Assembly (NCBI RefSeq): GCF_016919175.1
Contig: NZ_JAFFPU010000048.1
Span: forward strand, 5,016-69,015
Source of the DNA: Leptospira ainlahdjerensis
GTDB taxonomy: Bacteria > Spirochaetota > Leptospiria > Leptospirales > Leptospiraceae
Reading direction: 5' to 3'
Length of the DNA stretch: 64,000 nt
Positions 63,503-64,000 of this stretch are shown one piece after another. Position 1 is the first letter of the stretch; each line of letters starts with the position of its first letter. Position numbers and translations under genes: made by a program. The notes below the pieces were generated by a model, which was given only the letters and a program-made list of their open reading frames with translations, did no database searches and was not told the DNA's origin.

Positions 63503-64000
63503 ATGCTACCAAACACAATCCAAACCAAGGAGGAGACTTTACGCCGCTTTAACAAAGAGCTGATGTCCTTGGCAAAAAATCCGGTTTTGGACAGAGGGGA
63601 TTTGAATCCCGCCCTAAACGTCCTGACCGAGTCGATTTCAAGAGCTTTGGATTGTGAACGTTGTAGCATCTGGTTTTACAGCGAGACAAAAACTTCGATT
63701 CAATGTCTCGATCTCTTTATTCTTTCCGAAAATTCCCACAACTCAGGAATGGAACTTCTTCAAAAAGACTATCCTCGTTATTTCGAAGTTCTCAAAGAGG
63801 AACGTTTGATCGTTGCGAACGACGCGGTTCACGACGACGCCACCAAAGAGTTTGCCCAAAATTATCTACTCCCTTTGAACATTCTTTCGATGTTGGACGC
63901 GCCGATTCTTATGGATGGAAAACTTCTCGGAATCATATCCGAGAGGGAACCGACAAATGTTTGTTCTTCTAACGTCCAAGAGTGCCGTTTGCCTACGTGT
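63503..64000 (+). CDS. GAF-domain signalling protein (partial, runs off window)
   Basis: ATG 63503 opens 166 codons to the window end with no stop. The sequence is a GAF sensor domain: RALDCERCSIWFYSETKTSI, LLQKDYPRYFEVLKEERLIV, ANDAVHDDATKEF, and LDAPILMDGKLLGII. Such domains bind small ligands and usually sit before a cyclase, kinase or PP2C phosphatase domain, which here lies beyond the window. The stretch after GII (SEREPTNVCSSN) departs from the usual GAF ending, so a frameshift there is possible. Confidence 0.72.
   Translation, partial: MLPNTIQTKEETLRRFNKELMSLAKNPVLDRGDLNPALNVLTESISRALDCERCSIWFYSETKTSIQCLDLFILSENSHNSGMELLQKDYPRYFEVLKEERLIVANDAVHDDATKEFAQNYLLPLNILSMLDAPILMDGKLLGIISEREPTNVCSSNVQECRLPTC

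Overview
The window looks like chromosomal DNA of a Leptospira species, probably of the pathogenic clade. This is inferred from gene content and style: lipoproteins with the loose spirochaete lipobox, many TTG starts, an msbA-lpxK pair, an etfBA/acyl-CoA dehydrogenase set suited to growth on fatty acids, 7TM-DISM-type cyclase, STAS and HDOD signalling genes, and many degraded genes and interspersed repeats. No ribosomal operon, intact insertion sequence, prophage or CRISPR array is visible. There is one tRNA gene, tRNA-Pro(GGG).

Layout. 1-4.2 kb: a minimal tyrosine recombinase-like protein, a STAS protein, a GT-C type membrane glycosyltransferase, an SGNH lipoprotein and a paraoxonase-like lipoprotein. 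4.3-6.3 kb: a repeat copy, a phasin-like gene behind a perfect inverted repeat, a class D beta-lactamase/transpeptidase-fold protein, tRNA-Pro and sixA. 6.5-9.9 kb: an ABC-2 exporter pair and a HATPase-HDOD fusion. 9.9-16.7 kb (minus strand): comEC-rsmA, two repeat copies, then lolA-like / unknown 610-aa gene / trpS, which are translationally coupled. 16.8-20.9 kb: etfB-etfA on the minus strand, and acyl-CoA dehydrogenase plus O-methyltransferase on the plus strand. 21-31 kb: a beta-barrel-like protein between degraded sequences, an SH3 lipoprotein, a five-haem cytochrome lipoprotein, an LptF/G permease, an M48 protease and more repeats. 31-34 kb: HEAT protein, MoeB/ThiF-like enzyme, Cdd1-type HhH protein, and an outer-membrane protein. 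34-44 kb: lpxK-msbA, an oligopeptide-type binding protein, PBP1A, a direct-repeat block and an OmpA-like protein. 44-50 kb: ABC-F ATPase with a strong terminator, adenylate/guanylate cyclase, a coiled-coil pseudogene, rdgB and a second STAS gene. 50-58 kb: catalase-like protein, a secreted unknown, a methyltransferase coupled to a two-part FAD oxidase, a metallo-beta-lactamase lipoprotein and an NAD-dependent reductase. 58-64 kb: repeat, SH3 protein, histidine kinase, a frameshifted PI-PLC/C-type-lectin pseudogene, and the start of a GAF-domain gene that runs off the window.

Functionally the window is dominated by envelope biogenesis (lpxK, msbA, LptF/G, LolA, PBP1A, OmpA-like, several lipoproteins), fatty-acid oxidation (etfBA, acyl-CoA dehydrogenase) and signal transduction (two STAS, HDOD, cyclase, histidine kinase, GAF).

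The least explained features are: a family of about seven 110-220 bp intergenic repeats built from short palindromes; a perfect 15-bp hairpin that holds the ribosome binding site and start codon of the methyltransferase gene; the methyltransferase/FAD-oxidase pair with its unassigned C-terminal domain; and the inverted repeat upstream of the phasin-like gene. All functional calls come from reading the sequence; no database search was possible.
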